Positions 24,025-35,024 are shown, counted from the stretch's first letter. The stretch is DNA of 64,000 nt from Galdieria partita (GCA_025991245.1 BQMJ01000008.1:1-64000), one strand, 5' to 3'. Notes: generated by a model from the letters alone, not told the origin. Made by a program: numbers and translations.

Positions 24025-25045
24025 ATGCCTTTGTATTCTCAGTTCGTTATTGGCCCGCCTGGTTCTGGCAAAAGCACTTATTGTGCTGCAGTACGCGACT
24101 TGATGATACAGAACTGTAGGTGAGAATAAAAGCTTTCTTGTTTTCTTGTTAATCTTTCTCCTATGCAGACCAGTGACCCTTGCGAACTTTGATCCCGCTG
24201 CAGAATTTCTTCCCTACTCTCCGGATATTGACATAAGAGAACTCGTGAATTTTGCGCAGCTCTGTTCTTCTGGTCCATCTGGACCGAATGGAGGATTACT
24301 ACAATGTTTTCGTGTGTTGGAAGACAATTTTTCTTGGTTAACGGAAAGATTGCCGAAAACTTCAAGTGAGATGCTGAAGTAGACCGTTCTTTTGTTATAC
24401 TGAAAATATGCTTGAGTAGACCTTTATTTGATCATTGATTTTCCAGGACAAATTGAACTTTATTTAAGTTGCGAGAGTATTCTTACGTTGATTCGTCGTT
24501 TACAGGAAACTTTTGACTTGAGAGTTCGTTGTATATCAGCTTATTTTTTCCGCGACTAACAATTTGTAAGGCAGTTGTTCTGAATTTGGTAGATTGCAAT
24601 CGTTGCTTGGAATCTGCTTCTTTTCTCTCGTCATGTTTGACTTCTTTGAGTTTGCTGGTAAATTTGTCTCTGCCGTTTCTGAATGTTCTTACAAAGATTG
24701 ACATATACCGCGATTCTCAAGATTGCGGTAAGTTGAGCTTGTTTTACTGAATTTACTCAATGACTATTTGCAGAGATTGATTTTGAGGAAATAAGTAAAT
24801 GTGAAAACCTGTCGACACATATGACAGGACTCATTGGGACATCCAAATTTGCTGCATTACATGATGCAATTTGTAGTTTGCTTGAAGATTTCAATCTCGT
24901 ACAGTTTGAAATGCTGAGTGTGAAGGTACGGTACTCAAGTATTTGCTATCAAAAGAGTGTCAAGATGGGCCCCTTATAGGACCCACAACTTTTAGTTCAA
25001 GTCGTTCGAGAAGCAGATCATGCGTGTGGTTATATGCTGCGCTAG
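24025..25045 (+). CDS. GPN2: GPN-loop GTPase 2
   Basis: A spliced gene encoding the GPN2 GTPase, which helps assemble and import RNA polymerases. Exon 1 (24,025-24,119) starts MPLYSQFVIGPPGSGKST, the P-loop. Exon 2 (from 24,169) has ANFDPAAEFLPY and the diagnostic GPN tripeptide in SGPSGPNGGLLQCF. Exon 3, from ~24,420, encodes YLIIDFPGQIELYLS, the DxPGQxEL switch region. Then come VLNLVDCNRC and NVLTKIDIYRDS (guanine specificity, TKID), and a C-terminal exon with DPQLLVQVVREADHACGYMLR ending at the TAG at 25,043-25,045. Five or so introns of ~45-65 nt interrupt it (24,120-24,168; 24,366-24,419; one near 24,525-24,570; 24,725-24,772; ~24,926-24,979). The splice site after FDLR is the least certain. 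Confidence 0.9.
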
Positions 25046-25290
25046 CTGCATTTCACTCTATGGTGAGTTATTATGAAACCAACTAATTCCCTATTACAAA
25101 GCAACAGGCTGTATGACTTGAAACAGAAGAAGAATTTTATCTATATTTCAGATCCTGTAATGACTTGTAACTAGTTGATAACTAGTTCAGAGCATGAATG
25201 AAGCTCGGCTTCTCGACGAATGGTTCTTTCGTACTTGTAAGGATTTTGTCGATTATTCCTGGTGGAAAAAGCTTCAAAAAATCGTTGTGA

Positions 25291-26154
25291 CTAATTACTA
25301 ATCCTACCATATTCCTTCGCCTCCTCTGGAGTCATGTATTTTGTTCTCTGCGAATCTTTTTGTATCTTTTCGAAAGGCTGTCCGGTTGACTCACTGAGTA
25401 ACTCGAATGTCACCTTTCGATTGTATAAAACTTCCCTGGCCTTTATTGCTATGTCTGAGGCCTAGGAAGAAAAAGGGTTGAGAGGGGTTTAAACTTATGT
25501 TTGAAACGTACGGGTCCTTGGGTCGAACTTCTGGGCTGATGTAGCATGACTGTCGCGTGTGGCAAAGCCGCTCGAGAACCCTTCTCTCCTGCAGCAAGTA
25601 GAAGCGCTGCAGTTCCATAGGCTTGTCCGACACAAATTGTATGAACGGGAGGCTTCACGTAACGCATAGTGTCACAAACGGCAAACGCCTCTGTTTCAAA
25701 ACCCGCGGTGGTACCATCGGGGTTGGAAGTACCCGTCGAGTTTATGTAGAGAAATATCGGCTTCTCTCCACTTTCATATTGCAAATAAAGAAATTCTGCA
25801 ATAATTAATTCAGTCACGGCAGGTAGCAGGGGCATGCCAAGGTAAATAATTCTTTCGTGGAGATCAGAATGTTTCATAACAAATAACCAATATATACCTG
25901 TTGTGAAGTAAAAGTGAAGGAAGATCGGGTGGCGGTCCTAGCCTGGCACCTTCGTAGTTTGAAGCCCCTGTTTCCACTGCAGTAACCAGACAACGGTTCC
26001 CGAAACTATTAAAACTCTTCACTTTCTTCACGTGCTCTAAAATACTACGCTGTTTTACTGAAAAACAAAGCTTCTTCTCTACAAAGCTATTTATCAAGGT
26101 AACCCTTCTATTCCTACAAGCAAACACATTTGCAACAAATGCCATACAAGTCAT
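25291..26154 (-). CDS. clpR: Plastid Clp protease non-catalytic subunit ClpR
   Basis: A three-exon gene for a ClpP-fold subunit of the stromal Clp protease. An N-terminal Arg/Lys/Ser-rich leader (~70 residues) looks like a transit peptide. It is followed by GARLGPPPDLPSLLLHNR, then RIIYLGMPLLPAVTELIIAE, YINSTGTSNPDG, GFETEAFAVCDTMRYVKPP, CVGQAYGTAALLLAAG and LPHATVMLHQPRSS. The STGTS insert and ICDTM-like segment match cyanobacterial ClpR. The position of the catalytic serine (GxAxS in ClpP) is occupied by Gly in GQAYGTAA, so the subunit should be proteolytically inactive, although the His (LHQP) remains. The last exon supplies ASDIAIKAREVLYN and TKYMTPEEAKEYGRI. Introns are ~25,851-25,896 (46 nt) and ~25,457-25,512. 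Convergent with GPN2. Confidence 0.9.
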
Positions 26155-26333
26155 GGTGATTGACTGTCTACCAATTCAATATCCAATTTACGTGAAATGC
26201 AACCAACTGATACTCACAACTGTGCAAGAACAAAACCAAAGCTGCAATATGCAAATAAAAACATAACCGTGTTATTATACAAAAGCTTCGAACTGTAAAC
26301 CACCGAATGACATACAATAACAGGAAACTGTAC

Positions 26334-28010
26334 TTACGAAGTCTTTGATGGTAGCCTTCGTTTTTTCAATCTCTCCCACTGTTCTTCTTGTTCCTGTTCA
26401 GCTGTCTTCTCGGCTAAAATAACTTTATCTTGGTACTCATAGGCTCTGCCTGTAAACACAGGCTTTGATTTGGCAGCCTCTTCATAGCGCAAAAGTGCTT
26501 CCCGAGGGTCTTCGTCTGCCCAAGCTTTCTTCACGTGTGACTGCATAAAATGGGAGGATAACGTAGTCTTTCCTACCAAGTCTGGTCTTGGCCCAGAAGG
26601 CACAGCTGGCTTCTTTGTTAACACAGGATCTTTTCGCAACTTGTTCTTTTTGTTTGCTTCTGTCATCGGTAGACCGTTCGGCAAAAATTCAGTTTGGTAC
26701 ATAGGTAAAGCATTTGGTAGAAATATCTCGCCAGCACCAATATTGGCAATACTTCCCTCTTCTCTGTAAAAAACGTTAATTGCTATCTTGTATGTACTTT
26801 TAGAGCACACCAACCTTTTCTCTGGTTTCGACACACACAGTAAAAGTCCCTTCTTGCTTGTTTCCGGGGAATAAAGTCCAGTAATACTTCCAGAAGTGGA
26901 CCCATAAAATATTTGATTGAGAGCAGAAGACCAACATAAAGCAACTGCAGCACCCTGTCGAGAAGGTACAGCAACATCAAAACAGCGACTCACTGAAGCT
27001 CTGGAGAAGAAAACAATGGAAGAGTTACCCCTTTTTGAAATGTCACTTGTAGCTGTACATATATATTCACCATTTGGAGAGAAGATGCAAGATGTCGCGT
27101 CATTGCTGTTTGGTAGATTTTCAAACACAGTTAAAGGTTCTTCCAATCTTCTACAGTCCCACATAAACAAACAACCGTTAGTAGTACGCGTTATCAAAGT
27201 CAAGTCGTCTTTTGCAATTTGAAGATCTGTTGCTATGCCTTGAACGTTATTAAATTTTTGTACATTGGCAACTTCTTCGATAGGTCTTACTGTGGTTGAA
27301 CCGGGATCATATACTTTCAACGAGCCATCTTCACAAGCACAAAACAACCGTTTCCCATCATTTGCAAAACGAAACGAAGGGCAAGTGTTTTTCTTCCCGT
27401 TCTTTGCCTTCAAAGTCAGAACGCTCCCTTGTTCCACTGAAGCCGTCTTTCTCAAAATCCATAGCCTTATAGTTCCGTCCGTTGAACTAGTTCCGAACAT
27501 ATCGTTTCTGGTTGGATTCCAGTTGCCATATAGCAAAGAAGCGATGTGGCCCTTTGTGTTTTTCATACTAACTAAATACATGTCTCCCTGAGGAGTTTCT
27601 GCTATATCTTCACCGTCACGGGTAAGTATTTTTGCACGGGAGCTTCCGCCAATGACAAGAATACTAGAACCTGTTGGTGAAAACTCTACTAAACGTATAG
27701 GATATGCTCCCAACGGCTCAATACTTGCAAAATATTTTAGCCTACTTGTCATTGTTGCAAAGTCCCAAAGTTTCAGCGTGGTATCATTCGAACCGGTTGC
27801 CAGTCGAACCCCGGAAGGCTCTACAGAGATGGTAGAAACTGTGGCACGATGGCCCTCGAGATTTGCCACGTGAGAAACTGGAAGATTGACACCCACTTCA
27901 GTGGTACTCTCGTGTAAGTCTTCGGAGAGAGACTCGCTTGAAATGTCTCCTTCAGAACTTTCCGAAGTTATTTCAGCAGTGTCGACTTCCGCTTGTTCCA
28001 AGTCTGTCAT
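26334..28010 (-). CDS. WDR70: WDR70-type WD40 repeat protein
   Basis: A WD40 protein of about 558 codons, 541 residues if its in-frame intron is removed. It matches WDR70 by the segments GVRLATGSNDTTLKLWDF, AYPIRLVEFSPTGSSILV, AKILTRDGEDIAETPQGD, MKNTKGHIASLLYGNWNP and DGTIRLW. The C-terminal DPREALLRYEEAAKSKPVF also fits; it is the conserved tail of that family. The N-terminus is Ser/Glu-rich and disordered. WDR70 is a nuclear protein linked in animals and yeast to CRL4/RNF20 and DNA double-strand-break end resection. The start is ATG at 28,010 because the upstream codons of the open frame lack ATG. A 51-nt GTTGGT...ACAG stretch at 26,764-26,814 lies in frame without stops and interrupts a conserved region. 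The gene follows the CoADR gene in tandem, 51 bp away. Confidence 0.85.
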   Translation of the reverse strand: MTDLEQAEVDTAEITSESSEGDISSESLSEDLHESTTEVGVNLPVSHVANLEGHRATVSTISVEPSGVRLATGSNDTTLKLWDFATMTSRLKYFASIEPLGAYPIRLVEFSPTGSSILVIGGSSRAKILTRDGEDIAETPQGDMYLVSMKNTKGHIASLLYGNWNPTRNDMFGTSSTDGTIRLWILRKTASVEQGSVLTLKAKNGKKNTCPSFRFANDGKRLFCACEDGSLKVYDPGSTTVRPIEEVANVQKFNNVQGIATDLQIAKDDLTLITRTTNGCLFMWDCRRLEEPLTVFENLPNSNDATSCIFSPNGEYICTATSDISKRGNSSIVFFSRASVSRCFDVAVPSRQGAAVALCWSSALNQIFYGSTSGSITGLYSPETSKKGLLLCVSKPEKRLVCSKSTYKIAINVFYREEGSIANIGAGEIFLPNALPMYQTEFLPNGLPMTEANKKNKLRKDPVLTKKPAVPSGPRPDLVGKTTLSSHFMQSHVKKAWADEDPREALLRYEEAAKSKPVFTGRAYEYQDKVILAEKTAEQEQEEQWERLKKRRLPSKTS

Positions 28011-28061
28011 GTGAAAATGTCGGTTCAAAAGACAAATTTAATGACAACACAATTGAAAGAA

Positions 28062-29885
28062 CTATCGACTAATCTCTGAACTTGCCTTTGCATCTCGATA
28101 CGAAAGAAATCCACCAGAAACATTCTTGACGCGGTAACCCAATTGGCTCAGTATTCTGGATGCTAAATACGAACGTTGTCCCGAACGACAAAATACTGCG
28201 ATTTCCTTCTCCTTTGGTACTTTTTCAAGCTGGCTTCTAATATCACGAAGAGGGATATTCTGTGCATGTGGTACCGGTTCAGCCTCCACTTCTTCTGGAT
28301 TTCTGACATCAATTAAGATATGTTTCTCCTCCCCTTCCTTGTTTGTCACAGCATCGTTCAGCCACTCTTCATGTTCTAGCCAATGCGCCTGTTGGACGTC
28401 ACCACGTAAGATATTGGAAGCAACCATCCCTGCAAGATTAACTGGATCCTTAGCAGAACCAAACTGAGGAGCATAACATAACTCTGCTTCTTCTAGGTCC
28501 ATGACAGTCATACCAGCTTGAATGGCCATCGCAATACAATCAATGCGTTTGTCTATACCTTCTTCACCAACAGCCTGTGCTCCCAGAATCTTTCCATTCT
28601 TTAACTCAAAAATTAACTTCAAATGAACCGTCTTTGAATTTGGGTAATAACCAGCATGAGATCCTGCATGAATAACAGCAGTCTCATATTCACGACCCTG
28701 CTTCCAGCCTCTTTTTTGTAATTTTTTCTCCGATGCACCAGTTGCCGCAACAGCCACACCAAATGCACCACAAACAAAAGTTCCCTGCACACCGCGAAAA
28801 GTATGATCCTTTCTTCCCAATATACTTTCTACCGCAATTCGAGCCTGTCGATTAGCTGGTCCCGCCAAAGCCAGCAGAGTTTTCTCTCCAGGAAACAGGA
28901 AATCTTCGACTTCCACTGCGTCTCCAACGGCATAAATACTATCATCCGAAGTTTTCATATGCTCATCAACGGCGATTCCTCCCAGTGATCCTATCTGGAG
29001 ACCACACTCTTTTGCGAGGTGAGTGTCTGGACGAACTCCAATACCTAAGATAACCATATCTGCCACAACAGATTTACCCGACGCGGTAATGACTCGCAAG
29101 TTACTTTTTCCAGTGTTACTTTCCTCCTTCTTTATGCCTTTCAGTCCATCATGAAAGATAATGTCTACGCCATGCTCTGTCATCTTTCTGTATAATGGAG
29201 GCAACATTTCAGGGTCCATCGCAGGCATTAACTGTGGCAATGCTTCTACTACATGCACCTTCAGATTCAAAAGAGATAAGTTCTCAGCCATCTCCAAACC
29301 GATAAAGCCACCTCCAACAACAACTACACTTTTCGCGTCGTTTTTAGATATCCATTCCTTGATATGTGAAGCGTCAGGAATGTCTCGAATAGAATATACA
29401 CCCTCCAGATTGATTCCTTCAAGTTTGGGGCGAATAGGTTCAGCACCAGGAGCTAGCACAAGATAATCATATTTCTCTTGGTAGCTTCTTTTGGTTTCCA
29501 AGTCTGTTACAACAACAGTTTTGTTCTCTCGATCTATCTTTGTAACCTCCTGATGCAAACGAACATCAACATTCAATCGATTTCTAAACAAACCTATCGA
29601 TGCAACCAAAAGATCTTCCTTTGTCTTGATTACATTTCCGACATAATATGGCAGTCCACAGTTTGCAAAAGAAATATAGGGACCGCGTTCCAAAATAGTG
29701 ATGCTTGCGCTCTCACAAAGTCTACGACATCGTGCTGCAGCTGAGGCTCCTCCTGCTACACCACCAACTATAACAATACGAGGTTTGTCCTTTGCTTGCG
29801 AAGATGCCATGTTACGAAACAACACGCCAAAATGCTCAACAAACTGTTTCAGATCTGTCTTGTGTAACCTTAGAATTGTTCTCAT
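28062..29885 (-). CDS. CoA-disulfide reductase / NADH oxidase fused to rhodanese
   Basis: An intronless 607-residue flavoprotein. After a ~30-residue Arg-rich leader lacking acidic residues until later (possible organelle targeting), the FAD-binding IVIVGGVAGGASAAARCRR appears at ~35-53. The single redox-active Cys sits in SFANCGLPYYVG (~residue 80), the hallmark of CoA-disulfide reductases/NADH oxidases. The NAD-binding SVVVVGGGFIGLEMAENL is near 190, and the second FAD motif SIYAVGDAVEVEDF near 315. The last ~100 residues are a rhodanese domain with HILIDVRNPEEVE and the active-site loop VFCRSGQRS. This fusion (CoADR-RHD) is typical of bacteria. The reaction would be NAD(P)H-dependent reduction of CoA disulfide or persulfide. 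Absence of introns among heavily split neighbours, plus the bacterial architecture, suggest gene transfer. Confidence 0.9.
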   Translation of the reverse strand: MRTILRLHKTDLKQFVEHFGVLFRNMASSQAKDKPRIVIVGGVAGGASAAARCRRLCESASITILERGPYISFANCGLPYYVGNVIKTKEDLLVASIGLFRNRLNVDVRLHQEVTKIDRENKTVVVTDLETKRSYQEKYDYLVLAPGAEPIRPKLEGINLEGVYSIRDIPDASHIKEWISKNDAKSVVVVGGGFIGLEMAENLSLLNLKVHVVEALPQLMPAMDPEMLPPLYRKMTEHGVDIIFHDGLKGIKKEESNTGKSNLRVITASGKSVVADMVILGIGVRPDTHLAKECGLQIGSLGGIAVDEHMKTSDDSIYAVGDAVEVEDFLFPGEKTLLALAGPANRQARIAVESILGRKDHTFRGVQGTFVCGAFGVAVAATGASEKKLQKRGWKQGREYETAVIHAGSHAGYYPNSKTVHLKLIFELKNGKILGAQAVGEEGIDKRIDCIAMAIQAGMTVMDLEEAELCYAPQFGSAKDPVNLAGMVASNILRGDVQQAHWLEHEEWLNDAVTNKEGEEKHILIDVRNPEEVEAEPVPHAQNIPLRDIRSQLEKVPKEKEIAVFCRSGQRSYLASRILSQLGYRVKNVSGGFLSYRDAKASSEISR

Positions 29886-30694
29886 CTTCGAAAAGTCGTT
29901 GGGATGTTCATCCTGTTTTGAATGTCACGTTAGCTTTACTTTGATTACAGTACACACTGGTAACATTCACAGTTCTAATTCTTGGTTACATCTCGGAAAG
30001 GAAAGTAGTATGCTTCAAGCTTTCTTCTGATTTCTTTGGAATTGTGGCTTGTGACTAAGAAGTCAGATTTATACCATGTAACCTTCTTTTCTACTTGATG
30101 ACGTGCAGCGACTACTCCAACTTGGCAACGAACTAGGTACATTAACTCCTGTAAACCTTTCTACGTGGAGCTGAAGTTCTATTGGGAGACTGAGCTAGTT
30201 TTGTTTTCTAAGGGATGGGTTAAAATTGTTGGAGTTTCAGTCAAGAACCTTAAATCCTTGAGGACGCAACGCAAAAAGATGTAGTGCGGAAAGTTGCCAA
30301 TACAGGTCGATTGAGTGGTTAGTTGTTCAGAAGGTACGCTTCTAGTCTGATTGAATTACACAATAAAGGCAGTTAAACTGCTACACGGTTACATGCAATC
30401 AATATCTATTTTGTAATATAGGACTTTGTTCATTTTTACTACTTTTCTTCTTCTATTATTCTTATGTTTGCACTTCAATTGTAACTGCATAGGTCAAAAA
30501 TGTTATTTCAATCGTGACTTTCCATTTGTATTACTTTTCAAATTGTCATTGATAATTCATTTAATGGCCGATGGGACATTTGCAAATTGAACTACCTTTC
30601 AGAAAAGTATGGTGGCAACGAGTTGGAAACAAGAATCTCATCTGTTGTGCTTATTAGAATTGTTTTGAAGTTGTATAAATTAGAGAAATCCTTG
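29886..30694. other. Divergent intergenic region, CoADR / ATRIP-like
   Basis: About 800 bp between two divergent genes. It holds no ORF of note. A TGATGA ... CTGA pair (~30,098-30,176) superficially recalls a C/D snoRNA but lacks a terminal stem. An open frame continues upstream of the ATRIP-like ATG to 30,587 without another ATG, so an upstream exon for that gene cannot be excluded. Confidence 0.4.
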
Positions 30695-32916
30695 ATGTCT
30701 GAAGCAGAGGACTTTGAATGGAATGAAATTTGTGCCAAAATAGCTTACGAGGAAGAGAAATTTTTCAAGGGAAACGGCTTTCCCGAAACTCCTTCAAGCT
30801 CGAATATAGCAACCATAAAAACAAATAGAAACGATAAATCTCTTCTAGTCCAACCGTATCCTGAGACATATGAAACCTTTAAAGGACAACTGGAAAACGC
30901 TTCCCACTCTGGAAGTGATGAATCACTAAGTTTGGCGAAACACTGGAAGTGCAAAAGTGACAGCATGTCATGGAATCAGGCTTCGCTCACTACAGCAGCC
31001 GATTTTGAGTCTATTCTTATGAGGAAGCAAGGAGAAATTTCCATTTTACGTGAAAGATTGGAAAAACTCGAAAAAGAAAAGTTTGAGGCGATTGAGTCTT
31101 GCAGGATTCTCCGGCAAGATACCCATAAACGAGATTTATCACTTTCAAATTCTTCAAGAGGTGAAATCCATCAGCTTCAAGCTGAAGTCACCAGGCTGCA
31201 AAAGTTGAACGAATTTTACCATCAAGAACTAAATTCCTTAGAAACAAATAGGAATTCCAAGTCCTTTTTACAAGAAGGAAATGGAACTAGTCGTTTTCCA
31301 GTTCGTTTCGATGCGGAGACGATGCCGAAGAGACCAAGAAATGTTTCTCTAGGACAACCCGCTGAGCCGAAAAAGTTATGTAACAGAGGAAGAAATGTTT
31401 TAGATGAATTTGAGACAGTTGTCAATGAGTTGAATCAACATGACCGAAGTCGTCCTCGCTCAAGTGCAGCTAATAGTTGTTATAGGGACGAACGTACTAA
31501 GGAACTATTTGTAAATGAAAGCATTCCTGGAAAAAGCTATTCATTTCAGACGGCGATATCTCTTCACATTCCTCCTAAACAGAATACTAATGGCAGTGCA
31601 GATATGTATTCGGTCCATAATATGAATTTTTTGAGCGGCGATGACCTGATGTCAGTGAGACGACTTGTTCTCACTTCTGAAGAGCATTTATCAAATAATC
31701 TTTTGAGATTTTTAAATGTGTACTCAGCAGAAGACTGTAGTTTGTCGAATGAAATTCCCTCCGTACTGTATATGTTTATGGAATCCTTGTTACAAATTCT
31801 TGAAAGTGGATGTCCAATGTCGTCACTCGAAGATGCAAGTAGAGTCTTTCATTCAGTCCTTTTAAAGGCCAAAGAATTCTGCCATACTTTGGATTTTTCA
31901 ACGTATATTAGTTTAGAACGAATTCTTACTCTAGTTCAAAGAATCATGGAAGACGCAGTATCTTTGAAGATTTTTTTGAATGTCATAGAAGGTACTGTCG
32001 TCATTTTGGAGGAGTTTTCGCAGCAACGGTATGATACTACTGTTTGCTACAAAAGCTCATTTAACTTTAAATAGAGTTTCTGCAAGTGATATTGAAAGTA
32101 TTATTCGTTTCTTGAGACATTTTTTTGTGACAGGACAAGAAGAAATACCCTTGTCAGCCGAGTCATCTTTGCTTCGTTTGTTGTTGTTGATAATCGATAT
32201 TTTATTCGCAGGACAAGAATGCATTAAATTGAAGCGAAGCCTGTACTCGAATTGTATCTTTCAATTGGGAATGTCATTTTTGTCGTCGTCTAATTTATGC
32301 ATACAGCGTTGTGGAATTTATTTTGGCTATAAATTGAAGGAAATTTTAGCCTTCTCATTGGAAGTTTGTGACTATATTTGTTTGATGAAATTGTTGTTGC
32401 GTACCATGATTCGAGAATATCTGACAGTGAGTTGCAGTAGCTCTTTTTAGGTATTCTGATGACATCTCTTCCAGCTTTTACAATGTGAATATTCTATGTA
32501 TCTGGAGCATTCCAAGTTCAGTTCGTCATCGCAAAGGGAGAGATCGTTGCAACGACTATTTGGAAAGTCACGGAGCAGTTGGATAACAAAATCTGATTCA
32601 ATTTTGTTTATTCATTATTCGGTAAGTATTCCCAAAAGAGTCTCGCTTAAACTAAGAACACCAAAAGCTGAGAGCTTGTCATTTTATGATTAATCATTTA
32701 AGGGAGCAATCTTGCTCCTTAAACTTTCTACTGGATTACAGGTACTACAAATTGAGAGTATGATATGTACTAATTATAGCCATTGCTAGTGTACCAGTTC
32801 TTTCCATGTTGAAGGCAATATTCCAAGATCCTCGTAAGGCCTTAGGGAACCTTTTAGAAGCTCATGAAATTTGGTCGGTCATGTGCGATATCATGAATAA
32901 TCGAGAGCTTCATTGA
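30695..32916 (+). CDS. Coiled-coil protein, likely ATRIP (ATR-interacting protein)
   Basis: A five-exon gene for a protein of roughly 650 residues. The acidic start MSEAEDFEWNEICAKIAYEEE is followed by a disordered Ser/Asn-rich linker. A coiled coil with MRKQGEISILRERLEKLEKEK (~residue 110) and ending RGEIHQLQAEVTRLQKLNEF comes next, then a long helical C-terminal half. The acidic head plus a GEI.ILR coiled coil resembles ATRIP/Rad26/Ddc2, the partner that brings ATR kinase to RPA-coated single-stranded DNA. The C-terminal exons (for example VPVLSMLKAIFQDPRKALGN) are helical but I could not match them. Introns: ~32,029-32,074, ~32,428-32,474, ~32,621-32,707, ~32,742-32,791, all GT...AG. Start chosen at ATG 30,695. 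The assignment rests on pattern, not alignment. Confidence 0.5.
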
Positions 32917-32978
32917 ATTGACTATCTTACATGGCCTTGTACTAGTATTTAATGTAAGTATATATTTGATGCGTGTCA

Positions 32979-35024
32979 TCATAAACTTATTCCGTGTTCA
33001 GAGAGTACTTTAACTAAACTACATCTTATATCTGCATAGGAAACAACCAAAAGAGATTTGCTATCTTTAGATGCAAGAAGCATGAGCTCTTCGGAACCTA
33101 CATCCACTCGATTTAAGCATTCAATGACGTGACTAATATCAAAAAAACGCTTTTTCTAAGAAAATGTGAACCAGGATGAATGCAACAAACCTATTTCCTC
33201 ACCTTATTATCATATGGATGAAACATGTAATCATAAAATAATCGAAGAATGTATTTATCTTCCGTTTCAGACCATTGTGAAATTGTAGAACCGTCATCCC
33301 AATCCATAACGAAACCAAACAGACTGATGAGTTGAAACAATCGACTAGAGTTTAGTCGACTGTCGAGTTGAGCTTCCAAGATATCCGCGTGAAGCCATAC
33401 CTATTGAACAAAGAATAAAATGATATTCTTTTGAATAGTAAAATTTCGTACATGTCCGTAATCATAAATGATTCGTGGTGCAATTATGGAACAAATTTGT
33501 GTCACTGAAATAGGTAGGCTTCTATTATAGTGATCAACAAGGAACGAAAGAATATTCAAAGTATCGTGAGAATAGAAACCAATATTCTGCAAAACATTCA
33601 ACGCATCATTCACTCCTAACGAAACAAGACTCAGAATTTGATTGCACTAAACATCTTGATATACCGATTTGCAAAACGCCATTCTTTATAATGGAAGTCT
33701 GACAACGAAGGGTCAAAAGAAATAAAAGATGCATCAATCTCCAAATATCATCTTGCTTCTTTCTTTCAATATCAAATGCAAAAGAAGTGCTGTATTGAGA
33801 ATAACTGTTGCTGCCAACCGAGTCGGTTGATAGTGATTCTGCAATACCGCATTTATTCAGCCGAACTCTGTGTGTGCCCACAACTAGAATTCCTACCAAA
33901 ACTCTAGTTTACAACGGTTCCCTATCAAGAAAGCAAACCAAAACTACCTGAAGATGACAGTGACTCCCCTGCAACCATTTCCGCAGAATGCAATGCATCC
34001 AAAGAAGAAATCAGTTGGATAAATATGGTCCAAATAACTTTTTCAGGTAACGGAAATAACAGATTGTTCTCTTCATTCTCATCGGGGATATAAACCTACA
34101 TTCCGGTCGGTAATGCTTAAAAAGAATTTACGTACATTGTTTACCTTTCGAAATACTTGAGCTTTGTCGTAAAATGGATAAACAAATACTAGCTCATTTG
34201 CAGCTCCTTGAGTAAAGGCAAAAGTAGAAAACACTTCACATAGTGGGACAATAGAAGGATGCCGAACTTTTTTCCTTTTTTGCCAAAATAAGTTTCATAA
34301 TACACAATACGAATGGAAATAGAATACCATCTTTCCACACATTTTACGACAAACTGCGAATCAAATGGTACAGCACCAAGAACTCTTCGAAGCAGATAAA
34401 CCTTTCCGTCTAAAGAAGACAAGGACCTGTAATTGAGAAACACAGGGACACCAGAAGATTTTTCCTAAAAATATTTCATTGACATAAGTATAAAGAGAAA
34501 CTTGAAATTCCTTGCCTCTACTTGACATAAGGAGTGATATTGATTGATTGTTGTAGGAAGACTAGTATTCATTTGCGGAGATCTGAAAAGAAAGTCGACC
34601 CTGTTTCTAACATTTTGCACTGAGTGATCTGCTTCAAAAAGATCTTTCGTGATGTGACTTCTTTCACTAAGATTTTCCTGGAAAAATGTCTTGTTTCTTG
34701 TTTGCCTCGAAGGACTGCCTACTGACTGCTTCCTCAACTCTACTAAAGATGAGCCAGTCAAACTACTGCAATTTGGAGCCACTGAATAGTTGGGGTTTCT
34801 CAATGGAGAAATGACATCTGAAGAGGCGACATCCGTATCCGCTTCTGCTCTTGAGCCATCTCGACTACTTGAGGAAGAACCTTACCATTCTAGTCGGAGC
34901 AAAAGTTCCATTCACAAGAAATCCACATACCATACAAAATATCCGACTGTTTCTTTGTACTTTGCAAAGTGAACTCTGGTGCTGAAGCTCTTAAGCCTTT
35001 ACCACCCCTGGAGGCTTCTTCCAT
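32979..35024 (-). CDS. PAN3: PAN3, regulatory subunit of the PAN2-PAN3 deadenylase
   Basis: A multi-exon gene (about eight exons) for PAN3, which recruits the PAN2 nuclease to poly(A)-binding protein and starts cytoplasmic mRNA deadenylation. The N-terminus MEEASRGGKGLRASAPEF carries a PAM2-like motif (LRASAPEF) that would bind the MLLE domain of PABP. The pseudokinase begins NYRSLSSLDGKVYLLRRVLGA and continues through VVKCVERW and ANELVFVYPF. The C-terminal knob domain has MEAQLDSRLNSSRLFQL, WSETEDKYILRLFYDYMFH and the last exon DISHVIECLNRVD...KSLLVVSYADIRCSL. No HRD/DFG catalytic motifs are seen, as expected. Introns are ~45-60 nt, except the first which may be ~110 nt. The ATG at 35,024 is 42 bp from the NDUFB3 ATG on the other strand. 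The 3' end converges on the ATRIP-like gene, 62 bp apart. Confidence 0.88.

Noticed and set aside
26917-27873. Plus-strand open frames of ~70-110 codons across WDR70
   Set aside because: Antisense shadows of a well-supported WD40 gene.
30098-30176. TGATGA...CTGA pair like a C/D snoRNA
   Set aside because: No pairing terminal stem and no C'/D' boxes; these short boxes occur by chance often.
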